DNA of 64,000 bases from an uncultured Bacteroidales bacterium (GTDB lineage: Bacteria; Bacteroidota; Bacteroidia; Bacteroidales; FEN-979). The notes beneath the pieces are model-generated. The model searched no databases, was not told where the DNA came from, and saw only the letters and a list, made by a program, of their open reading frames with translations. This document shows, one piece after another, positions 28,463-38,032 of the stretch. Location: assembly GCA_903903985.1 (NCBI GenBank), contig CAIVAT010000090.1, forward strand, positions 1 through 64,000, given 5' to 3'. Each line of letters starts with the position of its first letter. Position 1 is the stretch's first letter. Position numbers and translations under genes: made by a program.

Positions 28463-28687
28463 ATGAAACCGCGCTCCGGCAATAACAATTTCGACCCGAT
28501 GATTGATGATCCGGAAAATTACAAGCTGGGCATCTTCTATTTCAACCGCAGGGATAAACGTGCAATTGTGCCGAAACGAACCCGTGGGACGGGCTGGACG
28601 GTCAACTTTGCCCATCCTTATGTTATCCTGGGGTCGATAGGGATTGTTGCCATCGCCATCATTGCATCGGTTATGGAGAATTGGTAA
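28463..28687 (+). CDS. DUF5808 small membrane-anchored protein
   Basis: The 74-residue product contains DPENYKLGIFYFNRRDKRAI, then VPKRTRGTGWTVNFAHP, the recognisable DUF5808 block, then one membrane helix (VILGSIGIVAIAIIASV). In longer proteins this domain accompanies membrane segments; here it stands alone. It forms an operon with HU. Function is unknown. Confidence 0.8.
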   Translation: MKPRSGNNNFDPMIDDPENYKLGIFYFNRRDKRAIVPKRTRGTGWTVNFAHPYVILGSIGIVAIAIIASVMENW

Positions 28688-28853
28688 AATGGTCCTGATG
28701 CAAAAGGCTTGCGATCCATTGAGCATCCTTTACATCGCTTTTACACCCTGGCATTTGCCGGATCAGGCAAGGGTTAACCGTAATTAAGTCAAGGCCCATT
28801 TCCTCCAGGATATTCCACTCCGGTCCCCACAAGGTCCCGGTGCTTTCTATGGC
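28671..28853 (-). pseudogene. IS110-family transposase fragment
   Basis: The minus strand encodes AIESTGTLWGPEWNILEE...VNPCLIRQMPGCKSDVKDAQ, then WIASLL. This is the DEDD-type N-terminal region of IS110 transposases (ESTG, then ...P-x-K-T/S-D-x-x-DA). Only ~60 of ~340 residues survive, with no C-terminal Ser-containing transposase_20 part. It is a remnant of a former insertion. Confidence 0.8.
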
Positions 28854-29151
28854 GCACAAAAAATAGTATCTTTGTGTACATACATTCCGCATACTCGTTT
28901 CATATTCAGAAGGTTTGAAATAATACGCCAAGTAAAAAATGTGCTTCGGGCACGGTGAGTGGTTGCATCGCATACAGGATTTATATGCGTCCGCAGGTAA
29001 ATAAAAAAATATTTCATGTATATTTACTGCTTAGGAGTCGGTTATTTTTTACGCCTGCGGATAGTCAAATATAGCCGCCATTTGTCTGACAGCGACAGGG
29101 CTTGGCTGCAACATCAGCCACAACGAAAAACAAATTCAAAACATAAAAGTC

Positions 29152-30072
29152 ATGAAAACTGTGATTATGCTTTCATCGCTCCTGCTAAACCTGATAGTGG
29201 GATATGGACAATCCGGCATTTATCATCCTTTTCCAGTTTCAAATGCTTTTTGGGGAGATCACGGATGGAATATTTTTAATTCTAACCTCGTGAGAAATAC
29301 ACGTTTTGGATTGAACGGAGATACTATTTTGAACGGTAAGGTTTATACAAAAGTCTATTCATTATATGATTCAACGGTGACAAATCCTCATTCAACTTAT
29401 TATGCCGCGATCAGGGAAGAAAACAGGAGGATTTATACAATTGTTGAAAATTCGGGCGAGGAAATATTGTACGATTTCAACCTGTCTGTAGGGGATACAC
29501 TCTTTCACCACTATTCCCTGACATTTCATTCCCCCCAGGAATTCTATCGCGTTGTTTCGAACATTGATTCGCTCCAGTTATTTAATGGTGAATATCGGAA
29601 ATGCTTTGTTTTTTCAGGCCCCGCTCTCTCCGACAGGGTTATTGAAGGAATAGGCAGTATTTCCTGGACAGGTCTATTTAATCCGCTTGTAAGCGATATA
29701 GCAACAAATGGTGACCAATTCAGTGTTGAGTGTGTCAAGCAGGATGAGACAATACTCTACCTTGACAATCCGGATTGCGACCACTGTTTTTGTCAGCTTT
29801 ATACCGGTATTTCTGGTATAAAGGCCCTGGAACAGTTGATAATCACTCCTAATCCTTTTTCAAAAGAGGCAACCGTGGAATTAGTAAATAATTTATCGAA
29901 CGCAACACTGACCCTATACAATGTCTTCGGGCAGCAACAACTGCAAATTACGAACCTCACTGGTCATGAGATCACACTGAATCGCGAAAATTTACCTGCC
30001 GGACTTTACATTCTCAGGGTAGACGATCATCATAAGACAGTAGCTTCCGAAAAAACACTTATCATTGACTGA
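29152..30072 (+). CDS. Secreted protein with T9SS type A sorting domain
   Basis: The 306-residue protein has a signal peptide at 1-19 (ending GYG). The body is beta-rich and begins GIYHPFPVSNAFWGDHGWN. Family elements are YDFNLSVGDTLFHH, ECVKQDETILYLDN and the Cys cluster PDCDHCFCQ, all frequent in short Bacteroidota T9SS proteins of unknown function. The C-terminal ~75 residues are a T9SS type A module (ITPNPFSKEATVEL ... LPAGLYILRVDD). It should be exported and surface-attached or released. Confidence 0.82.
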   Translation: MKTVIMLSSLLLNLIVGYGQSGIYHPFPVSNAFWGDHGWNIFNSNLVRNTRFGLNGDTILNGKVYTKVYSLYDSTVTNPHSTYYAAIREENRRIYTIVENSGEEILYDFNLSVGDTLFHHYSLTFHSPQEFYRVVSNIDSLQLFNGEYRKCFVFSGPALSDRVIEGIGSISWTGLFNPLVSDIATNGDQFSVECVKQDETILYLDNPDCDHCFCQLYTGISGIKALEQLIITPNPFSKEATVELVNNLSNATLTLYNVFGQQQLQITNLTGHEITLNRENLPAGLYILRVDDHHKTVASEKTLIID

Positions 30073-30110
30073 AAGCATTTTATATTTGCAAAAAAGCTGT
30101 GGCTGACGAG

Positions 30111-30178
30111 GTTGCAGCCGCAAGAAAACCAACATTGACGGGACATTGTAAGCCTTCCCCGTTTCTGCGGCTGCAAAC
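30111..30178. repeat. Long inverted repeat downstream of the T9SS gene
   Basis: The arms GTTGCAGCCGCA-AGAAA (30111-30127) and TTTCTGCGGCTGCAAAC (30162-30178) are near-perfect inverted copies around ~34 bp, which itself holds GACGGGAC and CCCCGT. It could act as a terminator-like structure or be a repeat. Confidence 0.55.
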
Positions 30179-30215
30179 AGGGCTTTAGGCGGTATGCAAT
30201 AAAAAATTATGGCAG

Positions 30216-30623
30216 ATGGGAACCAAAAGAAAAAATTCATTTCTAACTGATGCGCCAAGTACTGTCCTGGCAGTTTTATGTTTGATCGGAGCCACCCTCG
30301 TTTTATTCGGCCTTGGAGAGGGGGTGGGAAATATTCTGAATATCAACAAGGATATTGCCGGGGCAATTCCATATGTTATTTTTGATTTGCTGATTGCCGG
30401 GTGCTGTTTTTTTATCGTGAAAATTAATCCCAAAAGCATCTGGTATGTCCCGCTGATATGCAATGCGCTTGGCATTATTGCCGCTTTTGCCGAACCTTCC
30501 TTCTGGAAAACATCGTTATGGATGCTCATTTGCGGTGGGTGGGTGCTGTCGCTGATTGCATCTCTCCTTGCGGCACGTACTGGAAGAAAGACAGGCGCCA
30601 ATAATCCGGGTGCCGCGGGATAG
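30216..30623 (+). CDS. Four-helix hypothetical membrane protein
   Basis: The 135-residue protein has a short basic start (MGTKRKNSFL) and four hydrophobic segments: STVLAVLCLIGATLVLFGLG, IPYVIFDLLIAGCCFFIV, IWYVPLICNALGIIAAF and LWMLICGGWVLSLIASLLAA. The tail is Ala/Gly/Asn-rich. No family is recognised. It is not close enough to neighbours to call an operon. Confidence 0.65.
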   Translation: MGTKRKNSFLTDAPSTVLAVLCLIGATLVLFGLGEGVGNILNINKDIAGAIPYVIFDLLIAGCCFFIVKINPKSIWYVPLICNALGIIAAFAEPSFWKTSLWMLICGGWVLSLIASLLAARTGRKTGANNPGAAG

Positions 30624-30784
30624 ATTTTATGAACCAGGATAAAATTTAATCCCTTTTCCTCCAGTTCAATGGTCCTGCCCCATTTAATCTCATTCACATA
30701 TTTTTTTACCGGTAAATGAATTTGAAAAGTTATCTTTGACCTGATGGTTAGAACCTGGTTTATGCTTTTTATATGAAACACTAA

Positions 30785-31171
30785 ATGCATCATTCTCCTG
30801 GAAATCATAAAGAAAAAGAGTATTACGCGAGGATCAGGAAGGTGCTTGCTTACATCCAGGAGCACCTTGCTGAAGATCTTTCACTTGAAAAACTCTCCGG
30901 GATTGCCTTCTTTTCCCCTTTTCATTTTCAAAAAATATTCTCCCATTATATCGGGGAGTCGCCAAAACAGTACATTATGCGACTCCGCCTGGAGCGTACT
31001 GCACATTAGTTGAAATTGTAGTAAGACCTGAGTATCCTGGATGCTTCTTTTCTCTCCGGATTTTCATCGCCCTCGACCTTCATCCGGGCGTTTAAAAAAT
31101 TTTACGGGATAACGCCCGAAGCATTCCGGTCAAACCCGCCTGAAGCTTTAAAGGACCGGTTCGCCCTTTGA
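30785..31171 (+). pseudogene. AraC-family regulator with three in-frame stop codons
   Basis: The first 74 codons give an AraC helix-turn-helix half (EYYARIRKVLAYIQEHLAED, then FFSPFHFQKIFSHYIGESPK and RLRLERTAH). Then TAG, TTG AAA TTG, TAG, TAA follow in the same frame. The frame continues cleanly as DLSILDASFLSGFSSPSTFI and RAFKKFYGITPEAFR, the second AraC helix-turn-helix, to a TGA at 31169. No frameshift is involved. Relatives usually carry a GyrI-like effector domain after this; it is absent. Unless the stops are read through, only half a DNA-binding domain is made. Confidence 0.8.
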
Positions 31172-31202
31172 TCCTCAAGGGGAGAAATCAATGTTCATTA
31201 AA

Positions 31203-31210
31203 AAAGGAGA
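31203..31210 (+). promoter_or_regulatory. Shine-Dalgarno sequence that sets the methyltransferase start
   Basis: AAAGGAGA lies 7 bp before the ATG at 31218. Such sites are rare in this window, and this one decides for 31218 over the in-frame ATG at 31191. Confidence 0.6.
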
Positions 31211-31217
31211 ATTTAAA

Positions 31218-32183
31218 ATGAAAAACAGGAATTGGTTTACGGTAATGGGGCATTCAAAAATAGTGGCGATCATTGGCATTATTGCATCGGTCATGATCCT
31301 GGTTCTGATGCCAGCCTTGAAATGGATTGCAGGATTGACGATCGGAGTTGTGCTCGTACATATTGCCATTGTGCTTGTATTATCTTTGTCGGTCGTGGTG
31401 GTATTGCCTGAAAAAGTCAAATTGCCGCTGAAGCGGTTCTTGCGCCAAAAAGGAAGCGGGCAAAAATTTGATGCGGGATGGAGTATCGGCTGGCTGAACG
31501 GGTTCTGGGTTGTTTCTGTTGTTTTTTTTGCTGCAGCCGTTCATGTTTATCTTTCGTTCCCTGGCCTTCAGCTGCTCGCCTTTTTTCTTTTCCTTCTGTC
31601 TGTCAACTTTTTCATCGGGAACCTGGTGGTTCGTTCTGCGGAGAACACACAATACCTGACCCTGCCCTGGGTGAAATTATTTAATGACGATAACGCCCGT
31701 ATCCTGGATGCGGGATGCGGTGCAGGACGAACTGCGATTGCATTGAGTAAAATTTATCCGGGGAAAATCACGGCAATCGACCTGTTTGACTCCGATTACA
31801 TCGAAGGCGGCGGAAATACCCTTTTGGAAAATAACCTGAAACGGGCTGGAATTACCGGCCGGGTCGAAATTGTGCGTGGAGATATTACCCGCACCGGCTT
31901 TCAGGATGGATCGTTTGAGGCTGTTGTCAGTTCATACATGATTGACCATCTTGGCGATCAAAAACAACATGCGCTCAATGAAATTAACAGGATCCTGAAA
32001 CCCGGCGGAAGGATGCTAATGATCGTTTTAACACCCACACGTTCATCCTTCGCTATCCTGAATGTTCTGTCGTTCATGCTGACTTCAAGGAAACAGTGGA
32101 AGAAACTATTAGAAAAGACAAAATTCAGGTTGATTGAGGAAGGGAACGTGAACGGGGGCACCTTTTTTTTAATAGAGAAATAA
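31218..32183 (+). CDS. Membrane-anchored class I SAM-dependent methyltransferase
   Basis: From the start set by a Shine-Dalgarno site the protein has 321 residues. Residues 1-140 hold four membrane helices in two hairpins. Residues about 150-321 are a Rossmann methyltransferase: motif I ILDAGCGAGRT, acidic ITAIDLFDSDYI, motif II-like VEIVRGDITRT and motif III LKPGGRMLMIV. The catalytic domain should face the cytosol at the membrane, suggesting a lipid or quinone-like substrate, but this is inference. The next gene follows after 21 bp. The broken AraC gene directly upstream may have been its regulator. Confidence 0.85.
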   Translation: MKNRNWFTVMGHSKIVAIIGIIASVMILVLMPALKWIAGLTIGVVLVHIAIVLVLSLSVVVVLPEKVKLPLKRFLRQKGSGQKFDAGWSIGWLNGFWVVSVVFFAAAVHVYLSFPGLQLLAFFLFLLSVNFFIGNLVVRSAENTQYLTLPWVKLFNDDNARILDAGCGAGRTAIALSKIYPGKITAIDLFDSDYIEGGGNTLLENNLKRAGITGRVEIVRGDITRTGFQDGSFEAVVSSYMIDHLGDQKQHALNEINRILKPGGRMLMIVLTPTRSSFAILNVLSFMLTSRKQWKKLLEKTKFRLIEEGNVNGGTFFLIEK

Positions 32184-32204
32184 CCGCCTGACAACAAACA
32201 TTTT

Positions 32205-32840
32205 ATGTACCAGATCTTCATAGGAAGCCTTATTCTGAGCACCATTCATGCACTGATACCTAATCATTGGCTGCCATTGATTGCCGTGGGTAAAACCGAG
32301 AAATGGACACGGAATCAAACGCTATGGGCAACTGCCATTACGGGGGTCGCCCACACCCTGAGCACCATCATTATTGGTATCGTTGTCGGTCTGATCGGCT
32401 ATAAGCTTTCGGCAAAGTTTTCACTTATATCGGAAATGATTGCCCCGGCCATTTTAATTGGATTAGGAATGATTTATCTGGCCCTGGATTTTCGAAGTCA
32501 TCACCACCATCACGAAATGAAATCCGTTGCAGGCAACCCGGAAGGAAACAAATCCAGGTGGGTTGCCGTCCTGACTTCCTTGAGCATGGCCATGTTTCTT
32601 ACTCCGTGTGTTGAAATAGAGGCGTACTACTTTCAGGCCGGGACCATTGGCTGGCCGGGGATATTCATTGTTTCGGCAGTTTATCTGATGACGACACTGG
32701 TGGTCATGCTTGTTCTCGTCTCCCTGGGGATGAAAGGTGCCAGCACCTTTAAATCAGCCTTCCTGGAACGTCACGAGAAGGGGATCACAGGGTTGGTTCT
32801 GGCTTCACTTGGCCTGTTGGCGATGTTTATCAAATTTTAA
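32205..32840 (+). CDS. Cation exporter-like membrane protein (RcnA/HoxN-NixA-like)
   Basis: The 211-residue, six-helix protein opens with STIHALIPNHWLPLIAVGKT, the His-containing first-helix motif of this Bacteroidota branch. A cytosolic loop carries five consecutive histidines (RSHHHHHE), typical of nickel/cobalt transporters, and a later helix has FLTPCVEIEAYY. It probably moves a transition metal or a small anion; the direction is not decidable. It forms an operon with the membrane methyltransferase. Confidence 0.75.
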   Translation: MYQIFIGSLILSTIHALIPNHWLPLIAVGKTEKWTRNQTLWATAITGVAHTLSTIIIGIVVGLIGYKLSAKFSLISEMIAPAILIGLGMIYLALDFRSHHHHHEMKSVAGNPEGNKSRWVAVLTSLSMAMFLTPCVEIEAYYFQAGTIGWPGIFIVSAVYLMTTLVVMLVLVSLGMKGASTFKSAFLERHEKGITGLVLASLGLLAMFIKF

Positions 32841-32950
32841 AGAGATTACGGTTCCAGGAACCGCCGTGTAACTTCATCGGGTTACAATGCTGCCTGTTGC
32901 CTGGAAGTGACCTTTTTGCATAAGCCGGGTTTTGCAGGTCTCCATGCAAT

Positions 32951-32985
32951 TGAATCCCCGCGAGCGCATTCCCCCGGAATGACGG
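32951..32985. repeat. REP-like palindromic repeat, copy B
   Basis: TGAATCCCCGCGAGCGCATT, then CCCCCGGAATGACGG, matches copies A and C in its first ~24 bp. Confidence 0.6.
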
Positions 32986-33056
32986 ATCAACCGGATCCAC
33001 TTGATTTTCGTGCTGGAATTCCTTATATTTGTGAAAACAGTATATCCCCGGAAGCG

Positions 33057-33941
33057 ATGAAAACATCTCCTCTGGCAGTGTGGGCTGTTGGATTATCCAT
33101 TTGGCTTGCAACCTGTGCCACTGCATCCGGTCAGCAGGAAAAATACAGGTATGCCGAAACAAACCGGCTTGTTGAACTTGTCACTGATGCAGCCACGCTC
33201 ATCAGGCAACACGGGGAAGCCGCATTTCCTTCTTTGATGAAGAAGGGCAGCCGGTGGCGCACAGGGGATCTTTACCTCTTCGTGATCGACGTAAAGGGAT
33301 ATTGTTTCGTACATGAAGATACCAGCCGGATAGGGAAAAATATCAGCGAACTCAAAGATATCAACGGGAAGCCCATCATCCAGTGGTTCATCCGCAAAGC
33401 ACTCGGGGCAAGCCAGTCGGGATGGACACATTACCTGTGGGTAAAGCCAGGGGAGACAAATCCGGTTTGGAAAACAACCTATACAAAACTGGCAAACGCC
33501 CCCTCCGGCGGGATCTATATCGTGGGTGCCGGCCTGTACAACATGAAGATGGAAAAAGCCTTTGCTGTCGAAGCGGTGGATGATGCCATCGTTCTTCTCC
33601 ACCAGATGGGGCCAAAGGCCATCCCCATTTTAAAAGACAAAACCTCTGAATTTGTTTATAAGGACACGTATGTGTTTGTCGTGGATTCCACTTACACCGT
33701 GCTTGTCAACCCCCCATTCCCGGGTGAAGAGGGCCACCATGTTTACGACTACCAGGATGTCAACGGCAAGTTTTTTTTCAGGGAATTCTTCCGGGTGGCC
33801 AATGAAAAGGGGGCAGGCTGGGTGGATTATGTCTGGCCGAAGCCCGGAGAAGCCAAACCCTGCCCGAAATCATCTTTCGTCAAGAAAACTGTCGTCAGAG
33901 GGGTGTATTACATTGTTGGCACAGGGATTTACATTGAGTGA
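33057..33941 (+). CDS. Exported double-Cache domain protein
   Basis: The start at 33057 is chosen because it opens a signal peptide (MKTSPLAVW...TASGQ); the longer frame upstream runs through REP-like repeat B. The 294-residue protein carries two similar single-Cache (sCache_2) domains. Each has a YLFVIDVKGYCFVHEDTSRI-type or YVFVVDSTYTVLVNPPF-type strand pair, then DVNGK(P/F) and GWxxYxWxKPGE, and ends GIYIVGAGLY / GVYYIVGTGIY. Cache domains bind small ligands outside the cytoplasm, usually in chemoreceptors or kinases. Here no output domain follows, so it is a free periplasmic ligand-binding protein. Confidence 0.88.
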   Translation: MKTSPLAVWAVGLSIWLATCATASGQQEKYRYAETNRLVELVTDAATLIRQHGEAAFPSLMKKGSRWRTGDLYLFVIDVKGYCFVHEDTSRIGKNISELKDINGKPIIQWFIRKALGASQSGWTHYLWVKPGETNPVWKTTYTKLANAPSGGIYIVGAGLYNMKMEKAFAVEAVDDAIVLLHQMGPKAIPILKDKTSEFVYKDTYVFVVDSTYTVLVNPPFPGEEGHHVYDYQDVNGKFFFREFFRVANEKGAGWVDYVWPKPGEAKPCPKSSFVKKTVVRGVYYIVGTGIYIE

Positions 33942-33953
33942 CCTGTGCCATGT

Positions 33954-34940
<987 letters not shown>

Positions 34941-35249
34941 ATGATGAATATATTAAAGGTTAAAATAATATATAATAAGCTCAAAATGAACATTTTGCCT
35001 TGCCGATTGTGACGGGTTCAACGCCTGTTTCATTCGACCACTCCCCTCCTGTTCCCAGTGATCTTCGTATCCTGTTTGCTGTTGTGCGCAATGGCTTTAT
35101 TCTAACTTAAAAAGTGAAGATGTATTGTCAACTGCAGGAGCTCCGAAGCAGAAAACCAGAATTTGATCCATCCGGTGAATGTTTTGTGGAGTTATATTCC
35201 TTGTTGGGACGGATGCAATCGCCGCGACAGGCCAGATCTTGCATGTAGT
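34941..35249. other. 309-bp gap, no gene seen
   Basis: It contains a TTCGACCACTCCCCTCCTGT-type stretch near 35035 that faintly resembles one arm of the palindromic element. No coding frame or RNA gene was recognised. Confidence 0.35.
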
Positions 35250-37919
35250 TTAAATTGCATCCTGATCGGGTATTTCCATGTTTTCAGCGGCGCATATTGT
35301 TTTTATCTTCTCATATGACCAGGACAGATCATAGTTGAAAAGTGTTCCATATGGCTGCATTAAAAGTCTGACCAGGTTTTGTGTGTCATTGTCGTGTTCT
35401 TTTTGTATGCATGCTTCCACCTCTTTCCAGTTTGGGGAACATAATTTCAATGGAATAAATAGCTCTGGATCCATTGTTGACAAGGTGATCGTCCTCAGTT
35501 CGTCCGTTAAAATTCTATTCCTGGTCCGGCTGAGGTGGCGCTCACCAAATTCGTAGAGGACCTGCATGTATTTTTCGAAAAGGATATATTCGTTCAACAT
35601 AAATACAATACTTACCGATTCAAAGGACCTCCAGAACAGCAGCGGGTGAGGCTGACACAAAAAACGTCCAAGCATGAATGCCCCTGCGGAAAAACCACTC
35701 AGTTTTTCTTTTATACACTTAAGAATGATGCTTGTAAAAAACTGAATTTTACGATCCACCGTGAGCAGGCTGTATATCTTATGCTGATCCAGGTGAGATC
35801 CGAGTCCGCTTTTTAAAATTTCCGTGTAATAATAATCCAGATGGACATCAAACCATCCATTAACAAAGGCACTGGCTTTCCCGGGTTCATGATCATAATC
35901 ATTGCGGATCAGTTTAACAAGGTCAGAAAGGGTCATGGCCTCCTCTGTTTTCAGTGTATTCAGGATCTCCCGGTAGGCATTATATGCCTGCGCCATGTTG
36001 ATGAATACCTTTTCTTCTTTTGGTTCCATCTCCAAAGAGGAGCCTTCAAGATATTTCTGGAACCGGGCTGGTTTATAATTGGCCTTACCAATGTAAATGG
36101 AGTGATGCCTGCTAGATACGGTAATCCACGATCCTTCACGGATGATGATGCCGGCCTCATTGGTTATGGCATCCTCCTCCAGGTTCATGTTGTGGTTCTT
36201 CAGGTTGATAAAAGCAGGGATCCCATAGCCCAGGCAGGCAGTCACAACGTGAATGGCCAGCGGATTCATACTCAGAATTACGTCCAGTTCTCCCATAAAG
36301 ATGGTCTCTGACGGGATGAATTTTTCCTGGCAAAGGCAAACCTTCTCCCCTTTTTTCTTGACTTCCAGTGCTTTGGACATAGAGAAATAAATTCTTGCAG
36401 ATACAGCAGACCTGGGAAGGACGGAAACGCCTGAGCCAAAAAAGGTCAACGATTTCAGGGAGAGGTCGTCGATCCTCTCTGAAAATATCTGACGCAAATG
36501 ATATGGGCGGATCAGTTGGACCACTCTTTTTTTAGGAATAATCTTTTTCTGGTAAAGGTCTATAGCCGCCAGCAGTGTCGATCGCCCGGTGAGCTCGGAA
36601 AGGTTCAGCTGAAGGATGGCAAAAAGTGAGATTCCTTCAAAGGATTCTACTGCGAATTCAATGGTTGCCGGAGATTTCAATTTCACTTCCAGCCCGGGAA
36701 GCATGGGTGTAATATGATATATGGCAGGAAATTCCTCCTTTATTTCATCACGGTCAAAATACTCTCTTTGGTCTGCATAAACGCTTCCGGTCATGATCTC
36801 CTCCCCGAAAATTTCTCTTACGCTTTCTATCTGCATCCCAAGCCCGGTGCGTGGATGACGGCTATAGAGGACCCCGGGATAGGAATCCTGGTTGCGAACC
36901 GTCCAAACCATCTTTTGAAGAATTAACGCAGGAAAAGTTACATGACCACGCTGAAAAGTATAGATCAGGTCCTGATTCCTTGTATAGAAGCGATGTGAAA
37001 CGGACATGAACATGTTCGCCTGGTAATGTGCATCGTATAATATCTGCTCATCAATGGGTTCAATTTTTTTTATCAGAAAACTGATCCGCTCTTCAATATC
37101 TTCTGTGTATGGACTGCAATCGCCCTTTGCCGATCTTAAAAAATCCTGTCTCGGACCAAGGATCTGGCAAATGGATTGAAGATTGTTCAGGTAGATTTTG
37201 TTTGCGGCCGAGCGGCCATAGCGCTGTTCCAATGATCGAAAACTAAGTTTCGTGACACCCACATTCAGGTAGGTTGGCATGAGGCCGGGGATATAGTAAG
37301 GAGTTGCCGACCTGACGGCAAAAACCATTGCCTGATCCGGGTCTCCCAGTTTTTCCCCGGTCATCTGTTCCAGATTGGAAATGGCGGCCTTCATGAAAAC
37401 TTCGCGTTCCCTTGCAACAAGCTGGTAGGAGTTTGAAGTAAGTACGCAGAAATCCGGAACAGGATATCCTTCATGGTACAAATCAAGCAATACTTTGCCT
37501 TTCTGACTCAGCAGGACTTCATCGTACGGACTTGTAGTCGGAGCAGGGACTACATATTCATTTTCAGTAAAATCAAGCTTTCCGAATGTCGATTTGAGCA
37601 GGTTCAGATATTGTTCCGACACCTTCTCTTTTAATTTCGCGGCGGCATGATCATTTTGTGAAGAATTAACAAGGAGATTCAGATAATGGTTGGCCTTGAT
37701 CCTGTCGGGCTGGCTCAGGATGAAGACATCGAGGTTATTTAATGGCAGCCGGTGCATGATTTTATTCAGCGGGTTTGTATATTCCAGCTCTGGTGCCGGA
37801 AATCCGAAAAAACCAGTTGCTGATCCAGGATCAATGGATTCGGCCAAAGCCTGCTGAATTGAGAAATAATTTGGGTAGAAGGCTCTTATGTGGATGTTAT
37901 CGTAAGATCGCAGGATCAT
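35250..37919 (-). CDS. PPDK/PEP-synthase-like protein lacking the PEP-binding barrel
   Basis: The N-terminal half resembles the ATP-binding part of pyruvate, phosphate dikinase: QKGKVLLDLYHEGYPVPDFC, AVRSATPYYIPGLMPTYLNV, VLYSRHPRTG, then KLKSPATIEFAVE. A region like the phosphohistidine domain follows (GEKVCLCQEKFIPSE, ILSMNPLAIHVVTACLGYGI), in which the usual GG-x-TSH is replaced by NPLAIH but a His remains (~552). The final ~250 residues do not look like the PEP/pyruvate TIM barrel. At ~890 residues it is close to PPDK length but is not a normal PPDK. The open frame extends to 37973; the start at 37919 (MILRSYDN) fits the promoter box at 37940-37947. Confidence 0.7.
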   Translation of the reverse strand: MILRSYDNIHIRAFYPNYFSIQQALAESIDPGSATGFFGFPAPELEYTNPLNKIMHRLPLNNLDVFILSQPDRIKANHYLNLLVNSSQNDHAAAKLKEKVSEQYLNLLKSTFGKLDFTENEYVVPAPTTSPYDEVLLSQKGKVLLDLYHEGYPVPDFCVLTSNSYQLVAREREVFMKAAISNLEQMTGEKLGDPDQAMVFAVRSATPYYIPGLMPTYLNVGVTKLSFRSLEQRYGRSAANKIYLNNLQSICQILGPRQDFLRSAKGDCSPYTEDIEERISFLIKKIEPIDEQILYDAHYQANMFMSVSHRFYTRNQDLIYTFQRGHVTFPALILQKMVWTVRNQDSYPGVLYSRHPRTGLGMQIESVREIFGEEIMTGSVYADQREYFDRDEIKEEFPAIYHITPMLPGLEVKLKSPATIEFAVESFEGISLFAILQLNLSELTGRSTLLAAIDLYQKKIIPKKRVVQLIRPYHLRQIFSERIDDLSLKSLTFFGSGVSVLPRSAVSARIYFSMSKALEVKKKGEKVCLCQEKFIPSETIFMGELDVILSMNPLAIHVVTACLGYGIPAFINLKNHNMNLEEDAITNEAGIIIREGSWITVSSRHHSIYIGKANYKPARFQKYLEGSSLEMEPKEEKVFINMAQAYNAYREILNTLKTEEAMTLSDLVKLIRNDYDHEPGKASAFVNGWFDVHLDYYYTEILKSGLGSHLDQHKIYSLLTVDRKIQFFTSIILKCIKEKLSGFSAGAFMLGRFLCQPHPLLFWRSFESVSIVFMLNEYILFEKYMQVLYEFGERHLSRTRNRILTDELRTITLSTMDPELFIPLKLCSPNWKEVEACIQKEHDNDTQNLVRLLMQPYGTLFNYDLSWSYEKIKTICAAENMEIPDQDAI

Positions 37920-37939
37920 ACCCGGGTGTAATTTCATTA

Positions 37940-37973
37940 CAAAAGTAATACAATTCCATAAAAATTGATACAA
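37940..37973 (-). promoter_or_regulatory. Candidate Bacteroidetes promoter for the PPDK-like gene
   Basis: The minus strand carries TACTTTTG (37947-37940), an exact TAnnTTTG, with TTG about 23 bp upstream. It would place the transcript start near 37933, after the first two possible ATGs, favouring 37919 as the start codon. Confidence 0.4.
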
Positions 37974-38032
37974 CAGGGTCTCTTTTTCAGGAAGATATCC
38001 ATGGATGTGGAATCTGCAGCAAGGGAAACAAA

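Noticed and set aside
32500-32520. Run of five histidines in the transporter considered as a cloning tag
   Set aside because: It lies in an internal cytosolic loop as in natural nickel/cobalt transporters, with no vector sequence around it.
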